DNA of 64,000 bases from Nitrososphaerota archaeon. GTDB taxonomy: Archaea > Thermoproteota > Nitrososphaeria > Conexivisphaerales > UBA164. Where the stretch lies: contig JAMCTX010000002.1 in the NCBI GenBank assembly GCA_023381255.1, positions 1 to 64,000 on the forward strand. The letters are read 5' to 3'. The notes below the pieces were generated by a model. The model did not search any database. It saw nothing but the letters and a program-made list of their open reading frames with translations, and was not told where the DNA came from. The position numbers and the translations under genes were made by a program. Each line of letters opens with the position of its first letter. Position 1 is the stretch's first letter. Of this stretch, positions 1 to 6,859 are shown one piece after another.

Positions 1-89
1 GTCAGCTTCCCCGTCACAAAGGCGTAAGCGAAAGCCGCAACTATCAAGAATAATACGTATGGGGAATAACGCTGGTAATCGAAATTCAT
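1..89 (-). CDS. Small membrane protein, partial (3' end outside window)
   Basis: Reading from 89 downward gives a start ATG that overlaps the stop of the preceding gene (86-88) in an ATGA arrangement. The 29 visible residues begin MNFDYQRYSP and continue into a hydrophobic stretch (about residues 11-27, YVLFLIVAAFAYAFV) that looks like a transmembrane helix. Function unknown. It is probably a further membrane component of the cluster that encodes the secreted protein just upstream. Confidence 0.6.
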   Translation of the reverse strand, partial: MNFDYQRYSPYVLFLIVAAFAYAFVTGKL

Positions 90-1426
90 TGTTTCTTCGC
101 CTCATCAATGATTATTTCGTCGGCTTTGCGCTCCTCCATGGAATGCCAGAAGGCTACTATCAAGGCAATGACTATGACGGCAATTACTGCTACCGTTGTC
201 CACTCGTTGGTCTCCCAGTAATTGATTGTCTGGCTGATGTTTCCCTGGAAAGTGGTCATGTAGCTTGAAAGGCTCTGTATTGCCGAGCTGAGCTGTTTTA
301 CAGACTGCGTCAATTCGGTGTCCTGCCCGTTCAGCGAGTCAATCGGCGGCACGACGGTCTTGGTCACGTTCGATGTCACCGCGTTCGTGAATTTTTGGAG
401 CAGCGCACTTTCGTTTGCCGTCAATGCGGACGCTATCTCTTGCGCCGTAGGATAATGCGGGCCTATTATGCTTTCAATGTTAATCATCAGCATGACGTTC
501 TTGCTAAAAGTGTATTCGGGGATGGCTATTTTCTCCCCCATGGACTGACTGTATTCGGTTATGGTTATCTGGTGCCATTCTGCCGGGCCGGGGAACGAGA
601 ACGTGATATTCAATGTGTAGAAATTGGTCTGGTTTGTGCTGAATGAAACAAGCCCGGTCTCCACGTTTACGGAATAAGGTAGGTTGTACGTTTGCGTTAC
701 CCTGACGGTTTGCGTAGTGCCGCCGGGTGGGTTCTGCACAGCTATGATAAAGCCCCCCGGCGTAATGAGGGTGGATGTCAGGCTGAGAGATTGGGTGCCG
801 TATGGCGGGGCAGGCTGCGGTATAACAACCGTGATAATCTGCGAGTTGCTTGACGCCGTCGCTGTCCCTGTATATGTGTTAAGCGTCGCCGAAACGTTGA
901 TGGGGTAATCTGGCAGCGGAACCGTAAGCAGCCCCGACGAGTTGGTCTGCCCCGTGAATACTTTCACGCCATTCTGGAATATGGTTATGGCCGCACCGGG
1001 AGCCGGAACGCCGTTGGTGTAAAGAGATTGAATTGTCCACGGCACGCTGAAAGTGAAGTCAAAATTCGCGGTGTTCACTACTGGAGCTGTCGTGCTGTTC
1101 AATGCCCATTCGGCTTTCACGAGATATGTTCCAGTTGCCCATGTAGATTGCGGCTGCGCGCTGACGTTGTACGCCCCTTTTGAATTCAAAGGAACGGTTG
1201 AATGATAAACCGCCGAGCCGGCAGGGTTGTAGATGTAGATTGAAACGTTTGTTCCTGATGCCGGTGCCGGTATAACGCTGCCGAATATCGCTATTGGGGT
1301 AGAAGTTCCCGAATAGTCGGCATATCTTGTGCTTACGCCAAGCGAATAGCTTGTAGCCGCATGGACAGCAGTAGCTGAAATCAGCAATATTGAAAGCAGC
1401 GCAATTATGCTTATTCTTTTATCCAA
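86..1426 (-). CDS. Secreted, C-terminally membrane-anchored surface protein
   Basis: 446 residues. Residues 1-23 are a signal peptide ending near VHA-ATS. The body is rich in Ser, Thr, Asn and Gly with many N-x-S/T sequons. An Ig-like beta segment covers about residues 40-125, followed by a short region resembling carboxypeptidase-regulatory folds (GVPAPGAAITIF, then NSSGLLTVPLP). A helical stretch precedes one C-terminal transmembrane helix (about 408-430) and a charged cytoplasmic tail. Likely a surface or virion-type glycoprotein of the element; no specific family is recognised. It overlaps the upstream gene by 16 bases and the downstream gene by 4. Confidence 0.75.
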   Translation of the reverse strand: MDKRISIIALLSILLISATAVHAATSYSLGVSTRYADYSGTSTPIAIFGSVIPAPASGTNVSIYIYNPAGSAVYHSTVPLNSKGAYNVSAQPQSTWATGTYLVKAEWALNSTTAPVVNTANFDFTFSVPWTIQSLYTNGVPAPGAAITIFQNGVKVFTGQTNSSGLLTVPLPDYPINVSATLNTYTGTATASSNSQIITVVIPQPAPPYGTQSLSLTSTLITPGGFIIAVQNPPGGTTQTVRVTQTYNLPYSVNVETGLVSFSTNQTNFYTLNITFSFPGPAEWHQITITEYSQSMGEKIAIPEYTFSKNVMLMINIESIIGPHYPTAQEIASALTANESALLQKFTNAVTSNVTKTVVPPIDSLNGQDTELTQSVKQLSSAIQSLSSYMTTFQGNISQTINYWETNEWTTVAVIAVIVIALIVAFWHSMEERKADEIIIDEAKKQ

Positions 1427-1956
1427 ACTGCCCTCACCTCTTTTTTGTATTCCTCGGTTTTTGGGATTCCTTCAGGCTTGATTTCGCAGAATATGAGCCG
1501 CTTTGCGCCCCACATGGTCTGCTTTGACACGGCTTCAATCTTCAGGCGCGGCGCAAGTTGCATGATCCTCTTTGCGAGTATTGCTTCGTATGTCCGTCTT
1601 GAGATGAATTTCGTATCCTGCGCCCACTGCCTTATGTATTTCTTTATGACGATCGGGTCTATCGGCTCGGTTGCGGGCTTGGCAAACCTTTGCATGTATT
1701 CAATGATTATGTCGTCAGCCGTCTGCGGCTGCCTTGGCTCGGTGGTGAAAGTAAGCTGCACGTCCACGTTCATGGACTTTAGCTGTTTCCTTTCTTCTGC
1801 GGTAAGCACGCCTATGAACGGCGCGCTGTTGATGATTATCGCCCTGCCGTCAGCCTGCATGTTTTTGTAGCGGACAGCCGGCATAGACAGCTCTATCTTC
1901 CCCTTGCTGTCAAGGTATTTTATCAACATCCCGTTGATGCCAGTCTTTATCTCCAT
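1411..1956 (-). CDS. Hypothetical protein, 181 aa
   Basis: No family recognised. The protein is soluble, basic in the C-terminal half (KYIRQWAQDTKFISRRTYEAILAKR is helical and Arg/Lys rich), and has no Cys motif. A second Met at codon 10 (MLIKYL) is an alternative start. A TATCTATATA element lies immediately upstream of the first ATG, so a leaderless start at the second Met cannot be excluded. It is first gene of the small cluster that continues into the surface protein. Confidence 0.6.
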   Translation of the reverse strand: MEIKTGINGMLIKYLDSKGKIELSMPAVRYKNMQADGRAIIINSAPFIGVLTAEERKQLKSMNVDVQLTFTTEPRQPQTADDIIIEYMQRFAKPATEPIDPIVIKKYIRQWAQDTKFISRRTYEAILAKRIMQLAPRLKIEAVSKQTMWGAKRLIFCEIKPEGIPKTEEYKKEVRAVWIKE

Positions 1957-2027
1957 ACTATATAGATACGGACCGCTCTGAAAAATACTAACGAAGTAAA
2001 ATTACTATTTTATGATAAAAATAAAAC

Positions 2028-2053
2028 GTTATTTGCGTTATGATTGTTATTAT
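2028..2053. repeat. 26-base direct repeat, copy 1 (candidate operator)
   Basis: This segment starts GTTATTTGCGTTATG and matches 2486-2511 with only two or three differences over 26 bases. It lies 72 bases upstream of the 181-aa gene (start 1956), inside a 128-base AT-rich gap. The placement of both copies upstream of minus-strand genes suggests a shared regulator-binding site. Confidence 0.55.
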
Positions 2054-2084
2054 CTAAAAATAATTTTATTATAAAAATTAAAAA

Positions 2085-2471
2085 TCAGTTTTTGAGGTGG
2101 TATTTGCTGCTTGAAAGGCCCCATAAAGCCAGGTTCGCTATATAAAACGCCATAAGAGCTGTTCCCATTATTTCACTTGAAAACCATCCTTGAACCATCT
2201 GCGGATAGAATAATGTATTGAACCCAAGCAAAAAAACCGCATATATTCCCATTAAATAAAGGTATTTCCAGTAGTTGACAAGCAGCTTGAATCCAAAACG
2301 GTAAGCTATGATAAAATCCACCAGAATGGTCAGCATTATCAACGGAGTAAGCCCAATGAGGATGCTTATGCTATGGTCGGTCATGAGCATTATCAAAAGC
2401 GCAAGACCGCCAAGCATGAATGAAGCCATGTTGGTAAGCACTATTATCATCGTATCGTTAATTGTGTCCAT
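2085..2471 (-). CDS. Four-helix membrane protein
   Basis: 128 residues dominated by hydrophobic segments at about 12-30, 36-55, 67-86 and 100-118, with short polar tails (start MDTINDTM, end SSKYHLKN). No family recognised. Likely a membrane protein of the element. The start is preceded at 2486-2511 by the second copy of the 26-base direct repeat. The 113-base gap to the next gene downstream holds the first copy. Confidence 0.65.
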   Translation of the reverse strand: MDTINDTMIIVLTNMASFMLGGLALLIMLMTDHSISILIGLTPLIMLTILVDFIIAYRFGFKLLVNYWKYLYLMGIYAVFLLGFNTLFYPQMVQGWFSSEIMGTALMAFYIANLALWGLSSSKYHLKN

Positions 2472-2485
2472 GCATTATAGAACAT

Positions 2486-2511
2486 GTTATTTGTGTTATG
2501 ATTGTTATAAT
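2486..2511. repeat. 26-base direct repeat, copy 2 (candidate operator)
   Basis: This segment starts GTTATTTGTGTTATG and nearly matches 2028-2053. It sits 15 bases upstream of the start of the four-helix membrane protein gene at 2471, a position typical for an operator or core promoter element. Confidence 0.55.
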
Positions 2512-2676
2512 TGGCAGAATAGGTTTCATAATATATGGGGCGGCTCGCCCATCCGAGGGGTGGCATTGCACTTTGTCACTGCTTCCGCGGGCTGTTCCCC
2601 TGTCCCGTCTCGCTTTAGTGTCTTGCTGGATGCAATTGATGGGGTCATCGCCATAATGCCGTAACATATAGATAGG
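2512..2676. other. GC-richer stretch of unclear nature between two genes
   Basis: About 165 bases separate the HTH gene (ends 2677) from the membrane protein gene. Reading frames are open on both strands, but none encodes a credible protein (one minus frame, 2458-2667, gives 69 residues rich in R, D, H and P). The base composition is higher in GC than the flanking promoter-like DNA, and a short GGCG/CGCC hairpin is present near 2540. A TATCTATATG element at 2665-2676 reads toward it on the minus strand. A small RNA is possible; I see no known RNA family. Confidence 0.3.
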
Positions 2677-3249
2677 TCAAATCAGCTTCTTCGACAGCAG
2701 GTTCCAGTAAATATCGAAAATTTCCCCATCGGTTATTGCATCTGAAATATCAATATCATGCAAGTGCTTCAATGAAGCAACCTTCAGGGCTACGAGGGCG
2801 AACATTGCCAGGTGCGTCTTGCCTACCTTGTACTCTTTGTAGATTTCCCTGATATACAGTGCCGCGGTGTCCATCATTTCCCTGTTCGTGATGCTGTACA
2901 TTCCCGCATAATGTATCATGTAATTCAATGCTTTCTTTAGCAACGGCGGGTCGGTCTTGCGCCACGTGAACTGGTTGTCTGGAGGGCCGCCGTGGTTCCT
3001 GTGGTCGTCGATCTGGTTCACGTACATTGAAAGCCCCAACATGTCCTCGATTATCGGCATGATCCGTGCCATGGTCATTTTGTTTGGCTTAACCTTGCCA
3101 TGCTGCCAATAATATACGGTTGTCTTTGACACGCCAAATATTTTCGCCATAGCCGTATAGCTCATCGTAGCGTGCAGCTCGGTTATCAATCCATCAAACC
3201 CGGAAATTTCTTTTGCCATCATATTATATAGATATGCACCACCGTTCAA
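2677..3249 (-). CDS. HTH DNA-binding protein
   Basis: 190 residues with a Cro/resolvase-like helix-turn-helix near the N-terminus (MSYTAMAKIFGVSKTTVYYW) followed by a helical domain of unknown type. Two starts are possible: a TTG at 3249 overlapping the upstream stop (TTGA), or the ATG pair about 10 codons later, which is preceded by a TATCTATATA element. It is the last gene of the long operon and likely a transcription regulator of the element. Confidence 0.65.
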   Translation of the reverse strand: MNGGAYLYNMMAKEISGFDGLITELHATMSYTAMAKIFGVSKTTVYYWQHGKVKPNKMTMARIMPIIEDMLGLSMYVNQIDDHRNHGGPPDNQFTWRKTDPPLLKKALNYMIHYAGMYSITNREMMDTAALYIREIYKEYKVGKTHLAMFALVALKVASLKHLHDIDISDAITDGEIFDIYWNLLSKKLI

Positions 3250-3509
3250 TCATCATTGAACGCTTTGTTAAATTCGTTCAATCTTATTCCGTTAATTTTG
3301 ATGGTAATGCGCTCATCTATCTTTTTTTGGCCGTTCAGGTACGACCTTTCCTCCGCCGACAATAAGCGCATAAAGACCTGCTCGTTTATCTCCACTGCCG
3401 GGGCCGGCTGCTTGCCGTCGCGCTGCGTTGCGTGCTTTCTCCTGCCCTTCTTTGCGCCCCTTTTCATCAATCCAGGCTGCGCGGGCTTTGGCAATAGCTT
3501 CTTGCTCAT
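3246..3509 (-). CDS. Hypothetical basic protein, 87 aa
   Basis: The N-terminal half is very basic (KRGAKKGRRKHATQR) and probably disordered and nucleic-acid binding. The C-terminal half (VEINEQVFMRLLSAEERSYL, then a beta strand) may be a small fold. No family recognised. It overlaps both neighbours by 4 bases within the long operon. Confidence 0.55.
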   Translation of the reverse strand: MSKKLLPKPAQPGLMKRGAKKGRRKHATQRDGKQPAPAVEINEQVFMRLLSAEERSYLNGQKKIDERITIKINGIRLNEFNKAFNDD

Positions 3510-3802
3510 TGCTTGACCAGCCTCACAAAGTCGTCAAGGTCAATCATGACTATATTCTTTTTTGTGCCCGCTTCGTGAAATATGACCATCGGGATTTTGT
3601 TTTCTTCTTTTGCCTTTGCCACCGTTTCATTGTATGTTTTGTAGAACGGTATCTGCTTCCGGTACTTGATTTCGATAAAGAATTTATTATGCAGCGTGTC
3701 CGACTTTGTCATTCTGGAGTTGGAGCCGCTCAACGGTGTCCTTGTGGTGCCGAAAGCCTTGGCGATCCGCCGCTCCAGTTGTTTCCACGCCGGGTTTGTC
3801 AT
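3506..3802 (-). CDS. PD-(D/E)xK nuclease, Holliday-junction-resolvase-like
   Basis: 98 residues. An N-terminal helix with Glu10 (WKQLERRIAKAFG) is followed by GSNSRMTKSD with Asp35 and the strand FFIEIKYRK with Glu44 and Lys46. This E...D...ExK order is the active-site pattern of the PD-(D/E)xK superfamily as in small archaeal and viral Holliday junction resolvases. Likely cleaves branched or linear DNA during replication or recombination of the element. Assignment rests on motif pattern only. Confidence 0.6.
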   Translation of the reverse strand: MTNPAWKQLERRIAKAFGTTRTPLSGSNSRMTKSDTLHNKFFIEIKYRKQIPFYKTYNETVAKAKEENKIPMVIFHEAGTKKNIVMIDLDDFVRLVKQ

Positions 3803-4500
3803 TCTTGCACCACCATCGGGAACTCCCTGATTCGCAAATCTTTTGGAAAATCATTCAGGTCGCCCCCAGGTCTTGCGCCACCAAGCTGCTTCATCCAGAC
3901 CGCAACGCCCTGCTCCTTTGCCTGCCTGACGATTGAGCGCGCCCATTCGAGCCTCATTGGCCTGTGCCTCGGTCCCGATTCACCGCCGATGATTACGAGA
4001 TTTATACCCGTAAGGTTCAAATCCCCAAGCTCCCCAAGCAGCGGCTCAAAGGATACGAACTTTGTCCTTGCCGATGTTGAAACCAGGCTGTCAATCCTTT
4101 TCAGGTACAAAGGCAGCTCCACGGACACGCCAAGCCAGAGGTTTTGCGGGAACGGTTCCCCTATCCATGTTTCATAGGCAACCATCCTTTCGGCGCGCTT
4201 TGTCAGCACCTGGAATGTCACGTCGGGCCTGCTCGCTATCAACCCCATTGTTTCCTTCACGAATTCAAATGAGACATACTCGTGAAACAGGTCTGACATG
4301 CTGTTCACAAATACCTTTGCTCCTGCCGGCAGCTTTGAAACCTGCCCAAGCCTTTCCGGGTGTATCTGCACGTCAAAGCTCCTGCCGAACCTCCTTGACC
4401 ACGTCTCTGCATAGCAATTCTGACAGCCAGGCGACACCTTGCTGCAACCGGTAACCGGGTTCCATGTTATGTCCGTCCATGAAATGCCTGTTTTGTTCAT
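3799..4500 (-). CDS. DUF5131 (phage Gp37/Gp68-like) protein, radical-SAM-like Cys cluster
   Basis: 233 residues starting MNKTGISWTD, followed by the conserved NPVTGC...PGCQNCYAE region with Cys19, Cys26 and Cys29, a motif typical of DUF5131 proteins common in phages. These resemble radical SAM/spore photoproduct-lyase-like TIM barrels. Further family-typical segments are FVNSMSDLFHE, LTKRAERM, LWLGVSVE, FVSFEPLLGE and VIIGGESG. The biochemical role is unknown. Part of the 4-base-overlap operon. Confidence 0.85.
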   Translation of the reverse strand: MNKTGISWTDITWNPVTGCSKVSPGCQNCYAETWSRRFGRSFDVQIHPERLGQVSKLPAGAKVFVNSMSDLFHEYVSFEFVKETMGLIASRPDVTFQVLTKRAERMVAYETWIGEPFPQNLWLGVSVELPLYLKRIDSLVSTSARTKFVSFEPLLGELGDLNLTGINLVIIGGESGPRHRPMRLEWARSIVRQAKEQGVAVWMKQLGGARPGGDLNDFPKDLRIREFPMVVQE

Positions 4501-4829
4501 TCCGACTTGCCTCCTTTTGACCTGATTGTTCTCAGTATATTTTCAACCGGCCAGTCGAACATTCGTTCAATATCATGCATGTGCTCAAATTCGGTGTACA
4601 CACGGTGATTTTTGCGGTTAAATATCACGTCTATCGTTATGTCATAATAATTCATTTCATCGAAACCGTACTCAATGAACCAGTACAATTTGTTTTTTTG
4701 AAATCTGTATATGTCCCATTGCCTGCCCCACCGTTCCTGCGTCTTTATCGGCTTTATTTCGTTGCCATCGGCATCAATAATCTTTTCAGATTGGCGTTCA
4801 ATCCACATTTTGTAATATATGTCGGTCAT
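4497..4829 (-). CDS. Hypothetical protein, 110 aa
   Basis: Rich in aromatic and charged residues (WGRQWDIYRFQKNKLYWFIEYGF). Predicted mixed alpha/beta with no Cys motif or membrane segment. No family recognised. Start and stop each overlap the neighbouring gene by 4 bases, which supports translation. Confidence 0.5.
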   Translation of the reverse strand: MTDIYYKMWIERQSEKIIDADGNEIKPIKTQERWGRQWDIYRFQKNKLYWFIEYGFDEMNYYDITIDVIFNRKNHRVYTEFEHMHDIERMFDWPVENILRTIRSKGGKSE

Positions 4830-5047
4830 TCTGAATCCTCCGTTATACCATCAAGCAGCTCGGATACTTTGGTAAGCGTGTTATCAACGTCATCAATAAA
4901 TTTGGCATCAGTAGCCGGCTCCGGAAGGCTTTTTATCTCATCAAGGCTGTCACTTACACTTATGAGCTGTTCCTGTATAAACTCAATAAAATTATCAAGC
5001 TCTTCGATTTTGGTCATCAATTCCTGTAAAGTTTTGCTCTCACTCAT
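4826..5047 (-). CDS. Small acidic coiled-coil protein, 73 aa
   Basis: Almost entirely heptad-like helix (LMTKIEELDNFIEFIQEQL and LDEIKSLP), strongly acidic, without Cys or His motifs. Function unknown. The start overlaps the upstream stop by 8 bases, one of few junctions in this operon that is not a 4-base overlap. Confidence 0.5.
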   Translation of the reverse strand: MSESKTLQELMTKIEELDNFIEFIQEQLISVSDSLDEIKSLPEPATDAKFIDDVDNTLTKVSELLDGITEDSE

Positions 5048-5570
5048 TTTGTTCTGCCTCCCTGTTTATTTTCAAAACTGCGTATGCCGCCAGGTTGCGT
5101 TCTGGCTCATTAAATTCTGTTTCATAACCCGAATTCCAGTATTCCAGAACAAAATCAGATATGTTTATTCTCCCAAGGTTTTTCAGGCCATGAACCCTTA
5201 CTTTGCCGTCCTTGAATTGCGCATCAGATTGACCGTCAACCTTTGCGCGATAAAACTCCTGCACCATGACTGAACCGGTTTCGTATGAAATTTCTATTAT
5301 TGCGTTGCATTTTGGAATCTGCTGAACCTCATCACAAAGCTCGTTTTCATAGGCATATATGTATTTTTTGAATTCTTTGCTGACAAGCTTTACCGGCACG
5401 GTGAAAGCTGTTATGTCATATTCCGCATCATTAGAAAGCTTCACATCATAATATTTGTCGGCAAAAAGCAGTATTTTAAGCACCTTTTCGCGCCTTATAA
5501 TCAGGTCATAAACCAGCACGGCTATCAAGCCCGCGGTTGTAGTTGTTGCCATTGTTGAAATGAGATTCAT
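5040..5570 (-). CDS. Membrane-anchored hypothetical protein, 176 aa
   Basis: An N-terminal transmembrane helix (about residues 5-24, STMATTTTAGLIAVLVYDLI) is followed by RRE and a soluble, beta-rich domain (YYDVKLSNDAEYDITAFTVP onward). No family recognised. The start ATG overlaps the stop of a 52-codon gene in an ATGA junction. Confidence 0.55.
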   Translation of the reverse strand: MNLISTMATTTTAGLIAVLVYDLIIRREKVLKILLFADKYYDVKLSNDAEYDITAFTVPVKLVSKEFKKYIYAYENELCDEVQQIPKCNAIIEISYETGSVMVQEFYRAKVDGQSDAQFKDGKVRVHGLKNLGRINISDFVLEYWNSGYETEFNEPERNLAAYAVLKINREAEQNE

Positions 5571-5725
5571 TCTGTCTCTTCCTCCAGTATTTCATTGATT
5601 ATTTTCACGGAGTCGGTCTTAGCTTGGTTGTACATGGCTTTGTGGTATTCGCACAGCTCTATCCACGCATAGTTGCCTTCATCGTAGTAAAGGCAGCCGC
5701 ATTTCAGGTAGGTGGCGATTGTCAT
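5567..5725 (-). CDS. Small protein, 52 aa, with Cys/His pattern
   Basis: A short gene inferred from the minus strand: it starts MTIATYLKCGCLYYDEG and ends NEILEEETE. Both ends form exact ATGA overlaps, with the upstream gene at 5722-5725 and the downstream gene at 5567-5570, matching the rule of this operon. Cys9, Cys11, Cys25 and His28 could form a small metal site. Function unknown. Confidence 0.6.
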   Translation of the reverse strand: MTIATYLKCGCLYYDEGNYAWIELCEYHKAMYNQAKTDSVKIINEILEEETE

Positions 5726-6201
5726 TCTGTTCCTGCCTCCCGCCGTATTTTTGTGACAAGGAAAACAAGCATTCCGTTGCCTGGGTGCGATATTGGCGTT
5801 CCAATTAATTCATATACATCATTGACCCTGATAACCGGAAGCGATTTCTGGAATACATATACCGGCATTGTATAAAGGAACGGATATATTTCATCACCAA
5901 AATGGCGGTTAGGTTGTTCAATGGTAACTATGCTGATTATCGCATATTGGTCTATTATAACGTCTCCTTCAAGCTTTTTTATAATTTGTTTCAGCCTTTT
6001 CATCGATACCGAACCGTACGTTCCCAGTAATTTGAGTAGTTGCGGGTCTCCGTCATGAAAACTGAAATCAGGGCCTGACAATGGAACAACGAAGTTTGCA
6101 GATATATAGATTATTTTTGCCTTAACGATCAAGGTTTTATTGATATATTTAGGGTCAAGAATATCGGACGGGTTTTCAAGCCTTATTGGTTCGCCGCTCA
6201 T
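5722..6201 (-). CDS. Hypothetical protein, 159 aa
   Basis: The start is set at MSGEPIRLEN (6201) because this ATG overlaps the upstream stop by 4 bases; the longer frame to 6276 reads through the upstream gene. Content is alternating beta and helix (TLIVKAKIIYISANFVV, then RLKQIIKKLEGDVIIDQYAI). OB- or Sm-like folds are conceivable, but no family is recognised. Confidence 0.5.
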   Translation of the reverse strand: MSGEPIRLENPSDILDPKYINKTLIVKAKIIYISANFVVPLSGPDFSFHDGDPQLLKLLGTYGSVSMKRLKQIIKKLEGDVIIDQYAIISIVTIEQPNRHFGDEIYPFLYTMPVYVFQKSLPVIRVNDVYELIGTPISHPGNGMLVFLVTKIRREAGTE

Positions 6202-6476
6202 TCTATTCTCCCTCCGTGAAAATGCCATTCCGCATGGGCAAGCGCGTCTGAATAGGTCAATGACATGAAACCGCACGGCTTTACCACGTTCTTTTTCTGC
6301 TCTTTGTCAAACCGTATTATTGGCTTTTTGCAGGTATATTCCTTCCATGTCCTGTCACTCATGTACATGATCCTGATTTTGAAATTGAAGAGCAGTTTCT
6401 CGCTTTCTACCGGGCTGTCCTGCGAGTAGTATTCGTCTAATATGTATTTGCTGTTCTGCTGCACTTCCTCTGTCAT
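6198..6476 (-). CDS. Candidate zinc-finger protein, 92 aa
   Basis: The start MTEEVQQNS at 6476 forms an ATGA overlap with the gene upstream. Cys49 and Cys68 flank a short loop, followed by His81, His85 and His87 (HAEWHFHGG), giving a C-x18-C-x12-H-x3-H pattern that resembles a single zinc finger with a long knuckle. Possibly nucleic-acid binding. No named family. Confidence 0.5.
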   Translation of the reverse strand: MTEEVQQNSKYILDEYYSQDSPVESEKLLFNFKIRIMYMSDRTWKEYTCKKPIIRFDKEQKKNVVKPCGFMSLTYSDALAHAEWHFHGGRIE

Positions 6477-6859
6477 GGCCGTGCCTCCTCCAAAAGGTGC
6501 ATCGCATACCATGTGGCAAGCCCTTCCAGGTTGACCCTGATTTTAAGCCCGTGTTCAAAATCCTCGCTGAGGAGCATTACAACGTCTATGTTAGGGTCGT
6601 CAACTGCGTAATATGCAAGCAGCTCTATCTTTGCCATGTCGTTTATGCTGTCAAGCCTGAAAATCAGCGGGTTGCCGTTTATTTTTATTGCTATAAGTTC
6701 GTAAAGGTCTTTTCCAATCATTAATGAATATTCCTGTGTCTCCCAGTCAACTTCCCCGCCTTCCGGCAGCGTTCCTCCAGGCACCTTTACTATGACTTTG
6801 CCTTCAATGAACGCCAGGTTCATCGGCATTGCCGTTTTAATTAACTCCTGATAATTCAT
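6473..6859 (-). CDS. Hypothetical protein, 128 aa
   Basis: The start MNYQELIKTAMP at 6859 is chosen for its 4-base overlap with the upstream ATPase gene; an ATG three codons earlier is also possible. The protein is soluble with beta-strand-rich content (AFIEGKVIVKVPGG, SLMIGKDLYELIAIKI) and has no recognised motif. Confidence 0.5.
   Translation of the reverse strand: MNYQELIKTAMPMNLAFIEGKVIVKVPGGTLPEGGEVDWETQEYSLMIGKDLYELIAIKINGNPLIFRLDSINDMAKIELLAYYAVDDPNIDVVMLLSEDFEHGLKIRVNLEGLATWYAMHLLEEARP

Noticed and set aside
2542..2548. Isolated GGCTCGC resembling box A of the array
   Set aside because: A single seven-base match in a GC-richer stretch, part of a small hairpin, with no B box or 18-base neighbours.
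2458..2667. Protein genes on either strand of the 2.5-2.67 kb gap
   Set aside because: Frames are short, open on both strands, compositionally odd and overlap a real gene; treated as non-coding.
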